A DNA stretch of 64,000 nt, from contig JAFJTR010000116.1 of the NCBI GenBank assembly GCA_022559985.1, positions 1-64,000 of the forward strand. Direction: 5' to 3'. The DNA is from Parastagonospora avenae f. sp. tritici 18332-5 (lineage: Eukaryota > Ascomycota > Dothideomycetes > Pleosporales > Phaeosphaeriaceae). The notes under the pieces are model-generated. The model was given only the letters and a program-made list of their open reading frames with translations. It searched no databases and was not told the DNA's origin. Numbering within the stretch: the first letter of the stretch is position 1; every line of letters starts with the position of its first letter. The position numbers and the translations under genes were made by a program. Shown one piece after another: positions 1 to 11,100 of the stretch.

Positions 1-4
1 CACC

Positions 5-22
5 AATCAATCAATCAATTAT
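5..22. repeat. CAAT tetranucleotide microsatellite
   Basis: About four tandem CAAT units lie at the window edge. The sequence from here to about 740 holds short AT-rich stretches and GAT-rich simple sequence near 320-340 and 490-500. I see no gene in it. Confidence 0.6.
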
Positions 23-819
23 AGGCGCCGCGCCAAGGTTTTGTCAATTACGCAATTACGGCGGTCGATAATTGGGATAATTGATTGTTGCGGAGTGTGC
101 CACGCAGTGCCTGCCACCTCTGATTTACTACATATACTGTTCATAGCTACATATAATAACATCGCAGTGCAATCCTCAAATTTTCTCGCAATGCTTGCAC
201 CCACTCTAACAATTTACATGACGTATCCGTTATACAGCTGAGGTAAGAGGTGCTCAATAAAGTGAGGAAGCAGCACCAGACCACCAACACGTGATCTACT
301 TCTCCTCATAACCGTTACAGATGATGATGATGAAGAGTTTCTTCGATTTGGATTTGTATTAGCGATTTCCTTCTCAAATCGCCATTCAGCCCAGCGAGAT
401 GCGAGTTATACTTATAGTTTCTTGGAGGCGTTTTAATATGATCTCTGTACTTCAATTGCATGTCAGCTTGCTTTGATGCGAGACAACTTTGATGATGATG
501 AGGGCTGCCTCTCGTCCAATTTCGATGGAGACTTCCTTATAGCAAGCACCAATCGCAGCCTCATCCGAGCCAAGGCTTGTGTCACTTACTGCAAGCTCAT
601 TGCAAGCAATTTTCTCAAAAGAGGGTTGGAAAGCGACGTCTGACTTCCGGGTCTCGCAGGCAAAATCACCACCCCTCTACTCCGCGCCCGCACTGCCACG
701 CCCTGTTCCTCTCCCACCACAAGCTTGTCCAGACTCGAACACCATGACAGGAACACGCAGCAAACGTGCGGCAGGCGTGGACAACGAAGAAGGCCCAGGT
801 CAAGACTCCCAAGCTGTCA

Positions 820-1051
820 AAAGCCGCTCGGACCAAGAATGAAAAGGATGAGACACGTATGGGCTACAAGCTCTGCACCGTAAGTATTTGACCTTTGTCA
901 TGCGCAGCGATTCCATACTAGAATTGACTCGATCAGGTCGGAACGCTTCGTGATTTCCATCGCGTCCACGAACTTGTGGATGAAGTGAGGTCTTTCGGCT
1001 GCCGGATCTGGGATCCAGCACATCGAGATTTGGCAGACTCTTTCTTTCAGG
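820..1051 (+). CDS. Possible small two-exon gene fragment, unknown product
   Basis: A stretch of coding quality runs to 881, reading AQVKTPKLSKAARTK and ending GYKLCT directly before a GTAAGT donor. After an acceptor near 940 it continues in frame as VGTLRDFHRVHELVDEV and ends DLADSFFQ before another GTATGA donor near 1052. The upstream start is unclear: the ATG at 744 is in another frame, so either an extra intron or a frameshift separates it from this segment. No continuation after 1052 could be followed. The protein is not recognised. It lies upstream of and opposite to CTF18. Existence as a gene is inference from frame and splice signals only. Confidence 0.3.
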
Positions 1052-1555
1052 TATGAAGATAATCACTGCATTGTATTCAGTTCATCTGCTGATGGATGAG
1101 TCCACTGCCCTTCAAGCTTGACAACCTGAGAATCGAGGGCGGGCGCAGCGGTCTAGTCATCGCCACCGTTACTGATGTTGCGTTGATCTTGACGTTGAGC
1201 TGGCGAATATGGAGTGAATGGCGCGCCCGTGCGAATTTGCTACACAATATGGGGAGTCTTCACGAGAATCCAATTGCTGAATAGCATGAGTTATATGGCA
1301 AGTTTCTTTACATCTCTTAGTGGTACATCTCGCTTTAAAACGCGTGAGGTACTGGAAACATGCCGGACCTTGCCTCACCCCACCACACAACCTCTCTCTC
1401 TCACGCAATTTTCAAAACGACTCACACTCAAGCGTTGGAATAAGCGACGGAGATCGTCGGAGTGGCCGCACGATGGCACCGAGACCGCAAGGCCCCGACC
1501 GAGTCCCGCGCACAGCTGAGTAGTATAATTATTTCTATCTCATGCAATCCGCGCA

Positions 1556-4500
1556 CTACAAGCCCCTCAACAACTCATCAATCGTAACCGGCTTCCTCAC
1601 TGCATTCGAATACCCCTCGTTAAAACTAACCCAAATCCTGCCCTCATCACCACCCTTATTCTCACGCTTCTTGAGCTGGCCCTCAAGCAGCGGCTTCTCC
1701 ACAATCACCCTGCCGAAGAAATCACGCTTGACAGCCCGCGCATTCGCCGCTGCAACTCTCTCCTCCGTCGTCTTCTCCTCTTTCTGTTCTTCCACTTCAT
1801 CCACCTCCGTCTGCCCACCTCTTCGTTTTCGATTATCCATGTCGATGCGCGCGCTTTCCTTACGCCATTCCTGTTCCAACACGCTGCGCACCGCGTATCG
1901 GACCTTTTCTTCTTTCTTGCCGGACATGGTTTCGAAAGTGGCCAAGACGTCGAGGGGAGGCTCCATGCGCCAGACAAAGCCTGCGCTGCGATTTGCGACA
2001 TCCTCGGTCTCGATGCGCGATCGTTCGAAGCGAATGCCAGTCGCGGCCATGGCTTGGACGGCTTTACTGACCAGTGCCTTCTCGGAGGCTTTGCGGACTG
2101 TGGCGGAGGCGAAGGATTTGGAGCCCGAGGCGCCGGTGTTGACGATGACGGGTTTGACGTCTGGTGCGAGCATGCGGAGGGTGTAGGGTATGAGCTCGAG
2201 GGCCATTTCTTCGGGGCTGCGGAACATGCGCGTGAGATGAAGACTGAGTGTTGATTGCAGTGCCATGAGCTGTGATCTGTTGGCTTTGAACTGCTCGAGA
2301 GCTGCAAAATTCGCGCCAGGTCCGGAGAAAGGCAATGGCATCTCGTCGGGATCAGTAATGGGGTTGGAGCTTTGGTGACGTGGTGACGCAAAGAGGTTGT
2401 GGAAGGCGAGAACGGAGTTGGAGAGGTATGGTGCTAGTTCCCATTCCTGTGAACCGTGAACAGCCGAGTTGAGTGTGTCGTGGAAATGCAGCCATTCGTA
2501 TGCTGCCGCTGGTTTGCTGAGAAGCGTATCGTCTTGGAAGGGCTTTTCCGGGTAGGCGGTGAAGCAGTCTGATGTGTGTTAGCAATGAACTTTTGTTGAA
2601 GGAACACGGAAACTCACCAGTCACGACGCGATCGCAATCGCCGCTCGTATCAACCATCTCCCTAAGACGGTCCATTGCGCGCCGCTTAGCACCCTCAGCA
2701 ACTCCGATTACACCAGTCTTTGCGCGAGCAGTGACCGTCCGTACGTCAGCAGTCTCTGCCTGCTTCGGAAAGCCTGCGCCCTCTTTGAACACACGCTCAA
2801 CGACATCCTTTGCACCCCCACGTCCCAAGCTACGTGCTGATCCTCCACCATGCCGTAGGTCGTTAATGAAATTATCCTCGATCCACTTCCTGCTCAAATG
2901 TGGAGGGTCTTTTGACTTGGGGTTATGCGCAGATCGTAGTCGGCCTGCTACCCACTCACTGACCACCATGACTCCACGTATGTCACCTTCGCCAGTACCA
3001 CTACCAGTACCGCCCTCCTTCTTTGTACTCACACCCCATGTAGCTTCGCACAATCGTCGAACACCATCAGAGTCGCACTGGATCCCTTCCTTTGTGAAGA
3101 TGTCCTGCATGCGAGTGACGACCATGTTTAGTGCAGGCTGTCGGATGCGGACGATCTCGGCCATGGAGGATTGTCGGAGTGGCCGTAATGACGGGTGGTA
3201 CAGATCATTGCAGATGAGGATGAGAGGTCGCAGCAGCCTGAATCTGTCGCCCTTCTTCTTGTTGTTCGTTCCGGTAGTCGATTGCCCGACCATCTTCGAG
3301 TTCTTTTCGTCCAAGTTGATCAGATCGATGAGCGCTTTGACAAAGCCGCCCTCACCTGCGCCACCTGCGCCACCCACGACGCCGTCGACTTCATCCACAA
3401 CAACACAGACTGGCTTACCAGCCTTGCGCACTTTGCCGCTTGCCGTGGTGGTGTTGACGCCTCGAACGTTCTCTGTGCCGACCATGTCCCGAATGCGGCC
3501 CTTGACCACATCTCGACTTCGCTCGTCGGATGCGTTAATCTCTTGGACTTCATATCCAGCTTGTCGCGCACAGACATGAGCGAGTGTCGTCTTTCCGAGA
3601 CCAGGTGGACCGGTCAGAAGCAGGATCTTGCGATGCTGCTGCGGCTCATCTCCAAAGTCTTTCTTTGCAACCTTGGGCTTCTTAACTGAGCCCGGAAAGA
3701 CGATCGGATCCCATGCCTTCAGCCATCGCAAGACAGACCGGTGTGTTCGCTCGTCGCCGACCAGATCTGTAAACTTCTTCGCGCGGTACTTCTCGGTCCA
3801 CATGAGTGTGCGGCTGCTTTTCCCATTCTTGGTCACTGGTCGTTCGACAGACTCTTTCGGTGCTTCCTCCACAGCCTGGGCCTGTCTTGAGGCTTTCTCA
3901 ACGTCCAAAGCTTTAGCCTCATCCATCAGCTCGTGTATGTCGAGGCCGTAGTAGCTCGTCCTCGCCTGGCCTTCTGCGACTTTCGAGCGCGCTGCAATCA
4001 GCTGCTCGTACGAGACAGTTTCTCGCTTCGCCCTCTTCGGAATGTATATAGCCTTTCCCGAGGAGTTTCGTGCAACTACACCCTTCATTGCCTGTGCTGA
4101 AGATGGCGCGTCGGATGTGGTGGGTCGCTTAACAGGTGATTGCGATCGTGATGCGAAGCTGTAATTGTCAAGATCGTCCACGGGGATGCTTTCGGGGTCG
4201 GCAATATCGTCCTGACTGGCGGGCGGCGTGTTGTCTGCAAAGCCATCTGGCAACGACGGCAGGTCCTTTACTGTGTTGATCACCCTCCTCTTCAGCGTGT
4301 GCTGCTTTTGAGCCTCGATCTCATCCTCGTCGTCGGAGTCGTCCATAAAGGCTCCAACCTTGCGGGCTACGTTGTTGTTTGGAACATCTTTAAGCGGTTC
4401 GCGAACTTCGTCCGAGCGCTTCCTCTTCTTTGGCGACAAAGCCAGTGGTAAGGAGCTCGGCGGATAAGCCACGGGTGAGGAGATGAGCGGCATGATGTAT

Positions 4501-4872
4501 GCTGGTGGCGATGAAGGGAAGGCGTGGCCTTCAGTTGAGGTGTCGGTAGGAAATCGCTTGACTGGTGACTGCTTCTTGCGCTTCGCAGGTGTGTCTGGGG
4601 AATTAGTACAGGGTGCGCCTCGATGTCGCGCTAGCTGTACCAATGGAGGCTTCTCCTTCACTGCGGAAGACTTCGGTTATGTTCCAAGCTCTGTGTTGTA
4701 TAACGATGCCTTCGCTGGTCTTCTTGGCCTTGTCTTCGGTGATATACTGTTGTAATGCGTCAAAGTCGTCGGAGAAGGATACTGATGGTGGCTCTTCTTG
4801 GGGGCGGTCGAGTTCGGAGTATAAAAGTGTAGGGTCAAAAGAGGAAGGCAGGCCTTGTGAATAGCTGCTCAT
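1556..4872 (-). CDS. CTF18: Ctf18, subunit of the alternative RFC clamp loader
   Basis: This is the large AAA+ subunit of the Ctf18-RFC complex, which loads or unloads PCNA and supports sister-chromatid cohesion and replication-checkpoint signalling in the nucleus. Three exons are inferred: 4872-4641, 4594-2618 and 2568-1556, with 46- and 49-bp introns, giving about 1073 residues. The start ATG at 4872 is preferred because its exon joins in frame through a GTACAG...CCCCAG intron. The N-terminal third is low-complexity with basic KKRKR-like clusters. The RFC-type core begins at WTEKYRAKKFTDLVGDE (about residue 345), followed by Walker A GPPGLGKTT (about 406), INASDERS, and Walker B VCVVVDEVDG (about 475). 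The C-terminal part reads CFTAYPEKPF and then the Ctf18-specific helical tail. Both key ATPase motifs are intact. Nothing suggests a pseudogene. Confidence 0.93.
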
Positions 4873-5528
4873 CGGATCAAGAAAGCGTCCTAGTGGGTGA
4901 ATGTGAATGCTGAGTTGTGGTGGAGGGAAAGCTAAAGTTGGACGCGTCGCGTGTGGAAGCGTGTTTCGCGTTCTACGCTAAGCCTTTTTGGTCACCGAAC
5001 CCCACGATTGCACGGAATTGTGGTTAAGGTCAAACATTGCGCAATTCTACGACTTGTTCTGAATGCCTTGTGAGATTTCTGATATTCTCACGCTGCCTTC
5101 GTTGATCACGTTTATCCGCGAATTTGACGCCGTCTCACAGCAATGTGCTGCTTGATCGAATACTTAGGCACTGTTAAAGTCGAGACACTTCCCATACAAT
5201 AAATCATCGAAAACCATCAAATCGAAAGCAAGTTCAAGGTACAAACTTGCAAAGCGGAAGCTTGATGGGATCAAAAGGCAATCTATAGCGGCAGACACAG
5301 CACTGGCCGATTCCGGCTCACTTCTCGGCTAAAGCACTGCCGGTCTTGCAGATTTCGCACAAGTGGGACACTGAGCCGCCAGACACCCCGCACATTCCCG
5401 CGAGTCATTAGACTCGGCATACGAAGTTCGATTCCGGATGGGATTGTACCTCTTGGTCTTGGTCCTCCAAATGTAAACACTGGGCTGTGAACCGATTAAT
5501 TACTTATATGTTCATCGATCAGTTACAA
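4873..5528. other. Intergenic spacer between CTF18 and the initiator tRNA gene
   Basis: No open frame here has a convincing start, composition or splice pattern. The spacer should contain the CTF18 promoter and the 5' flank of the tRNA gene. Confidence 0.5.
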
Positions 5529-5535
5529 AGCTGAG

Positions 5536-5547
5536 TGGCGCAGCGGA
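5536..5547 (+). promoter_or_regulatory. Pol III A box of the tRNA-iMet gene
   Basis: TGGCGCAGCGGA fits the A-box consensus TRGCNNAGYNGG closely and lies at the usual place across the D arm. Confidence 0.85.
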
Positions 5548-5581
5548 AGCGCGCCGGGCTCATAACCCGGAGGACGACGGA

Positions 5582-5634
5582 GTTAGTATACCTGTGGTAC
5601 AAGCGTTCGAATCATCATACTAACATTGCTACAG
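5582..5634 (+). other. Spliceosomal-type intron inside tRNA-iMet
   Basis: The 53-bp insert starts GTTAGTAT, has the consensus branch sequence TACTAAC at 5619-5625 and ends CTACAG. Length, branch-to-acceptor distance (9 nt after the branch motif) and ends match the protein-gene introns of this window. GTTAGTAT at 5582-5589 is exactly complementary to ATACTAAC at 5618-5625, so the insert can also fold as an 8-bp stem. Exact excision gives a normal T-loop (A + TCGAAA). That splicing happens is inference. Confidence 0.8.
5605..5613 (+). promoter_or_regulatory. B-box match inside the tRNA insert
   Basis: GTTCGAATC fits the core B-box consensus GWTCRANNC without mismatch. It lies inside the insert, while the native initiator B box is split between 5580 and 5635. 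It may therefore be the functional TFIIIC contact. Confidence 0.6.
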
Positions 5635-5661
5635 TCGAAACCGTTCTCAGCTATAACTTTC

Positions 5662-5666
5662 TTTTT
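5662..5666 (+). terminator. Pol III terminator (T5)
   Basis: Five T residues begin nine bases after the discriminator base of the tRNA, the normal distance for RNA polymerase III termination. Confidence 0.8.
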
Positions 5667-6504
5667 GTCAACGTTCGCAATTGGCACACCACCTTTTTTT
5701 ACAACACATAGCGACTGAAGAAGTACAAGACCCTCTTAGCTTGTATTTCGTTTTTGTTCGTTCAACTGTGCGTGTTGTCGGCCTGTCCGGACCTCAGAAA
5801 AGCTCGGGGAACAAGCGCATCTACGAAACAGTTGACACATTAGTAAGAGATACACAGACTGATGCAGCAAAAGCCGCGACTCTCAAGTCCATTCTATAAT
5901 TCTTGATGATGATCACGCAGCTCCATGTCCATTTCGCACATACAGCTGTGTTTCAAAACTTGTAGAAAGCGGGGACCATCAACGCTTCCATGAGCCTATA
6001 CCAAATGAATTATTCTGAATCCCCCAAGTCACCGTGTCAGTCAGATCACCGAAGGGCTCCAAGGACCAGAAAAATCCAAGGATCCCATGACAAGCCTACG
6101 GACTCCTGTTGACGAATGTTCTAGGTTTGCTTGCCCTCGTTCTGACAAGACTCATTCACTAGAAACGAATGCGGCTGTATCTAACACGAGATTCACTCAC
6201 TCGAGCTTAGATCAATCTTTCGGCATTAGGTTTGCTGGTCTTTAAACAAAAGCAGTTGTGAAGCAGTAGTAGCCAAACGCGAAGGAGAACTCCAACACAA
6301 TCCGTGCCTAAGCAAACATCCCAGCTCTCCACTCCAGCCAGCGCCACGACAGCGACATGACATATCGCAAAACCAATCCTCGGCGAGCATCACAGTTTAA
6401 ACTCTAACCCTGCGGGTGCTTCCATCGCCCTTTGATGCACAGGCACAACTCATCAGCATCGAATTCGCTCATGTACGAAAAGTCCCATGAACTTCCTCAT
6501 AACA
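5667..6504. other. Intergenic, no gene seen
   Basis: Short open frames occur, but none has a supported start or protein-like composition. Nothing else is recognisable. Confidence 0.5.
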
Positions 6505-6882
6505 TCAACAGCTCAGCGCCCCCTGCACCCCCTCCAACGCCCCATCCGCCCGTCCAACCCTCCTCCCCGCCCTCTCCACCTCCGCACAATACCTCGCTCC
6601 CCGGCCTTGCCCCCACGCAATCCCCGCATCTCGGACGGCATCTCGCGCGTCTTGGATGAGCTCAGCGATTTCGTGCATGATCGGCTCGTAGCGCTGCTGT
6701 AGGTGGCGGTATGGCATGCCGGTGCGGCGGCGGTGGGCTGTGATGCCCTCGAGCGAGGCGCGGAGGGAGTGGTGGTGGAGTACGGAGGCGCGGATGTGGG
6801 TGGTTATTGTACGCATGGCGCGGTTGAAGCGGTCGCGGTCGTGGGCGCGCGGGTCATAGGCTTGGGCGTTGTGACGATACAT
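6505..6882 (-). CDS. Hypothetical protein, 125 aa, charged helical
   Basis: An uninterrupted ATG-initiated frame begins MYRHNAQAYDPRAHDRDRFN and continues with an arginine/histidine-rich, probably helical middle (YEPIMHEIAELIQDARDAV) and a glycine/arginine-rich tail. I do not recognise a family. The opposite strand is also open over much of this GC-rich stretch, so the choice of strand rests on the better amino-acid balance and a true ATG. No signal peptide or membrane segment is visible. A neighbouring intron or additional exon cannot be excluded. Confidence 0.42.
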   Translation of the reverse strand: MYRHNAQAYDPRAHDRDRFNRAMRTITTHIRASVLHHHSLRASLEGITAHRRRTGMPYRHLQQRYEPIMHEIAELIQDARDAVRDAGIAWGQGRGARYCAEVERAGRRVGRADGALEGVQGALSC

Positions 6883-7256
6883 CTTGGAGATTTTGGTGTT
6901 GGAGATCTTTGGTGTGGTTGGGGAAAGAGGGAGAGGGCATGATTTATATGCTGGACGCGGGTGGAGCGGGGATGTTGGTTTGCGCGTACTTGTCGGTGTT
7001 GGTTTGTTCGGGAATGTCTGGTATATGCTGGAAGGATGTGGTCTGTCAAACGGAATGGGAGGTTAGTTGGTATGGACATGAGGAGTTGTCAAAGGTTTGG
7101 TATTATGTGCTGTCTACCTCCATTGAACATTGACCCGTCTCGTGGTCACTAATGGTTGTTTGACGTATTTTGGCATCCCTGATACCTTGCGTAGCTGATC
7201 GTCCGCTGCTACCGACCTATCATACGTCCAGGCTCCATCATTAACTTCCGAGTAGC

Positions 7257-8425
7257 TCATGTCTCAGCAACGTGCTGCGCATCACATCCCCCGCCTCGAT
7301 TAACATGCTGTGCTCTGCATTTCACACAGCGCCAACCAAGTCTGCTCTGTGCTGGCCTTTCATCAAAACTCCACTCGTAGCAGTCGCTGTGATAGACCCG
7401 ACAGACCACTTCGTCCTCGGCACAGTGAACGCAGGGCATGAGCGCATCCATTCCGTACTTCCCAGTCATCATCTCTCGGTGTACTTGGCGATGTATTGCC
7501 CTGAGACAAGGGCTGCTAAGTGGCGCAGTACTATGACTGTGGTTTGTGTCGATGTGACGCTGGCGTGCCTCGTCGAAATCTTTTTTCCAGTTGGCCTCTG
7601 TAGCATCGGCTGGAAGTGGTTGGAGAGCACGGGGAGGTGCAAAGACGCCATGGTCGTATCCTGGATACCGAGCTCTGCGAGCGGCGCGACAGCTCTGATC
7701 GAGTTCGAAAGCGTCTCGTTCGGCCAGGTCATCCTCATCGAGCATCTCACCGTATTCTTCACCGAAGCCAGCCAATTGATTAGGCTCATCAAGTCGCTCC
7801 AGTCGCGCGGCGCGGACTTGTTCGATCATGTCAAAGATGATCGTAGGCGGCTCAACGTCTTGGGCCCATCTCTTCTGCGGTCTTGGGCTCGTAACACTGG
7901 CCGTGGGTGGTGACAACTGACGCTTCGGAGCTGTGCCCGGTCTGAATGCGATGGCCAGGAAGTGTGGGATGAGTCGAAGTGCACCCTCTGTGAGCAGGTT
8001 GGACTTGAAATAGGCGCCTTGATCCCACAAGTGCGGCTTGAGCTTGGCGTTGCAACGGTCGTGGGACGCCAGGTGGAAGTGGAGCATGTGCGTCTCCGGG
8101 TCTTGCTCGAAGTGCGCAAACGTGACATCCTGCAGCCTCTGTTCCCGTTGAATTACAGCCCATAGGGAAGATATTGAGACGCCATTGTAATGCAAGAAAG
8201 ACAAAGGAGATCCAAACGCTGAGATGTAGAGAGAGGTGTACTTACAGTGTATTTGTCGAAGACTCCGTCAAGGCAAACGTTGTCGTTTGTTGCCTTCTCA
8301 CCGCCGACGCGCTGGTTCAGAATACGCACCAATGGCGCATCAATGCTCTCACTGGGCACGAGGCTCATTTTTGGAAGGCGATTGCGGTGCGCGGGAGGTG
8401 TGTATTGATGGAGAGGCAAAGTCAT
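7257..8425 (-). CDS. Hypothetical protein with cysteine-rich C-terminus
   Basis: Two exons are inferred: 8425-8246 (60 codons, starting MTLPLHQYTPP) ends at a GTAAGT donor, and a second exon begins at 8138 or 8129 (both CAG acceptors are in frame) and runs to the stop at 7257. The joined protein is about 350 aa. The middle is acidic (EEYGEMLDEDDLAERDAFE). The C-terminus carries a cysteine/histidine cluster (CVHCAEDEVVCRVYHSDCYEW, then CVKC), suggesting a structural zinc site. No known family is recognised and no function is assigned. The intron of about 107 bp is longer than others here, so the join is the weakest part of the model. Confidence 0.7.
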
Positions 8426-10221
8426 GCGGGTTGTATATGTGGCAGACTTTGCGCAACAAAGTAGTCTCCATGCCGACTAGGCAGTGACAAACGGCCACGC
8501 GACGCGCCTTTCACATGGCGGCCTTTCGCTTTCACCTCAACGGCCGTCAAACAGAAGAGTGATCCACAAAATAAAGCGGGCGCGGAGGTAAGGGATTGTG
8601 AGTGGTATATACGGAGAGCTTTGAAGATGTGGCTTGGATATAGCATTTAAACATGGAAGGTTGTTGAAGGCCACTGCTGGAGAGCCAAAGGCGATCTGTG
8701 AAATAAGTTCAACGACGCCGTCGATGTTTCTGTTTGTTGTACGCTCGGACTCGACCTGGCCCTTCTTGGGCGAACAGATGTTTTGCATACGCCTTTTGAG
8801 GTCGTCACTTTTGGAGAAGCCGGGATTCGTGCAGATGAAGGAGCGAGCTATGGTAAAGTTGTGATGATATGTAGAGTCTGTTCGGCGTTGTTAGCAAGTT
8901 ATTATCATCCCTCGATTGCGAGTTGGTGCTCACTAATAATCGCACAAAGACATTTCGACTGGTTCCCTTCCTGAAAGTCGGCATCGCCCAACATCCTGAG
9001 TTCCTTGACGTCGGCATTGTCCGACTTCTTCTCCTACTTGACGTAGGCGTCGTCTGACGTTAGGCCAATGACCTCGGGCGACGGGCTTGTAAAAGGCTCA
9101 GGTGGCAGGTCTAAGATTTACCACGCTCTGGAAAATGAGCAGCGGATCTTGACGATGACCTGGGAGCAGTATGAATGAACACCTGGCTCCCAAAGAAAGA
9201 ACCTGGAGGCATTTGCGGTCTGGACAAAGGACTCCGAATAGTTAATAGAGGCGTGGATACCTCCTCACTGCACTATGAGAGAGACGGAACGACGGCAGTG
9301 GCCAATTGAGCTCATTCAGGCTACATGATGACTGGCTTGGAAGATGGAGTGAAGTCAACAGATACGATGAGAAGGTAGAGACCGAGAGAATGGAATTGAG
9401 TAGATGAAAACGGGGTGACGGAGGTAAAGGCTGTAGATAATAGACATGAGACGAGGCTTACAACCTCAAAGCTTGCCCAGAAAATCCATCGTCCAGGGTG
9501 CGGATGAGCCGGAAGCACGATGGCTTCCAGCAAGAAGATCCGCCGAAGAGGTGTTTGTGTTAGATCAGGGGAAAGGGCCGGAATCAATGTCGTCGCCAAC
9601 ATCGCACACCGTGTCTTTTCCATCCCTCTCTCACATTCCAGCCTCGCTACGGTCTCCGATCGTGTTGGCGAGTGCGTTGCTGCTGCGCCGCATGCTGCGC
9701 CTCAGCACCGTGCATGTGGTGTTTGAGGTTGAGGGGAAAGGCCCGCTCCCGGAGCGAAGATCCACCAACCCGGCAAGCTTTGCTTGGCGAAGCTTGCTTG
9801 CCGCCCGCCTTCAGCCGCGTCACCGATGCCCCTTTGCGGGGTCGAAGAATGCATCAATATGCACGCCACAACTACTCCTGGCCCATAGAATTCCATTTGT
9901 TTGCTCTGCGTGATGCTCAGGCGGTTTGAAGATGCCAGGTCATCGCGGAGATGACGCCGTATCAACGGGCCAGAGCGCGCCACACCAACACCGCCTCAGT
10001 CGCGAATGGCCGAGCTGAATGGGCGCGTACGATCCGGACCGACCCAGCTGTGCCTAAATTAGTGAGCGATTTGGAAATGCTGCAAATGTGTTTGATGAGA
10101 ACGCAGTGGCCAGTCGTCGCGGTGATAAATACCGCATGGCACCCCGCTGTCGTCAGCTTCATCATCTGCTATCAAACAGACTCCTTCTTCCAACGTCTTC
10201 AGTACTCACATATCTGCAAAG
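8426..10221. other. 1.8-kb intergenic region
   Basis: Several short frames overlap on both strands (for example around 9450-9980), but none has clear coding character. A TATA-like GATAAATA lies about 100 bp upstream of the next gene, near 10123. Confidence 0.5.
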
Positions 10222-11100
10222 ATGGGTTTCCTAAGCGAATTGGTCCATGACTTCACCGGCAAGTCGTCAGGACATTCAAGTCAGCTACAAGGCGGTCCGC
10301 CAATGTCAGGCGCATCACAGGGCCCCCCACCAGTGTCGCCGCCATGGTACGCTGAGTGGGATGGCCGCGAGAACCGATGGCTCTTCGTCAACCAGCAGAG
10401 CGGCGAGCGCACCTTCAACTACCCTGGCCCAGGCTATGCTCAGCAGCAAGGCAGCTACGGCGGCCCCCAAGGTGGTTACGCATATGGCCAGGGCGGATAC
10501 AGCAACCAGGGCGCCTACAATCAAGGCTCATACAACCCAACCAACAACTACCAGCAGCCCAGCAACTACCAGCAGCAAGAGGAACAGAAGAAGCAGGGCG
10601 GTAACGGATGGAAGTATGCTGCTGCAGGCGTGGCCGGTGTCGCTGGCGGTGCGCTACTAATGCACGAGGGTGAAAACATCAGTACGTTTCTGCCTCACAC
10701 TTTCTCCATACTCCCCTAATCACACAATCCAGAGGACGACTTCGAGCGCGACAAGTACGCCGTCGAAAACCGCGTCGACGAATTCGGGAACGACATCTCC
10801 AACCTGCCCGAAAACGCCGCCGCCTGGACCGGCGAGCAAGTCGGGCGCGTCGAGAACTTCGACGACCGCGTGGAGAACCGCTTCGACAATGCCGTCAATG
10901 ACGTCGAAGACTTCCCGGAGAACGCCGCGCGCTGGACCGGGGAGAAGGTGCAGGAGGTCGAGGACATCCCACAGGATATTGAGAACAAGTGGGACGATGC
11001 GGAGAATGATGTCGCAGCGTTTGGCGGGCGTATGGATCAGGCGTATGACGACGGGAGGGACGAACAGAGGTACGACGATGATAGGAACGACGACTGGTGA
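10222..11100 (+). CDS. WW-like domain protein with Gly/Gln-rich linker and acidic repeats
   Basis: Two exons, 10222-10681 and 10733-11100, are joined across a 51-bp GTACGT...CCAG intron and give 275 aa. Residues 41-69 (PWYAEWDGRENRWLFVNQQS, then GERTFNYP) resemble a WW domain, in which the second signature tryptophan is replaced by phenylalanine (TFNYP). A Gly/Tyr/Gln-rich region follows (QGSYGGPQGGY and similar), then an Ala/Gly hydrophobic segment (AAAGVAGVAGGALL, about 133-147) that could be membrane-associated. The second exon encodes two imperfect repeats built around LPENAAAWTGEQV and FPENAARWTGEKV, with an acidic tail (DDDRNDDW). Function is unknown. WW folds normally bind proline-rich ligands, but the altered residue makes that uncertain. 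Confidence 0.8.

Larger units (their letters stand above)
5529..5653 (+). tRNA. Initiator tRNA-Met (CAT), interrupted by a 53-bp intron-like insert in the T-loop
   Basis: The RNA parts are acceptor stem AGCTGAG (5529-5535) with CTCAGCT (5646-5652), A discriminator 5653, D stem GCGC/GCGC (5538-5541, 5549-5552), anticodon stem CCGGG/CCCGG (5554-5558, 5566-5570) around CTCATAA with anticodon CAT at 5561-5563, variable loop AGGAC, and T stem GACGG/CCGTT (5576-5580, 5641-5645). Initiator hallmarks are all present: an A1-U72 pair, three G-C pairs above the anticodon loop, and an A at position 54 with TCGAAA following. Removing 5582-5634 restores a standard 72-nt eukaryotic initiator. The insert lies between the first and second T-loop bases, not at the usual 37/38 site. 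A T-run terminator follows at 5662. Confidence 0.93.

Noticed and set aside
5283..5480. 65-codon minus-strand frame next to the tRNA gene
   Set aside because: It is short, with no recognised motif; it lies in the tRNA upstream flank.
9446..9983. Overlapping frames of 85-155 codons on both strands
   Set aside because: High GC content explains the open frames; no protein-like motif or consistent start was seen.
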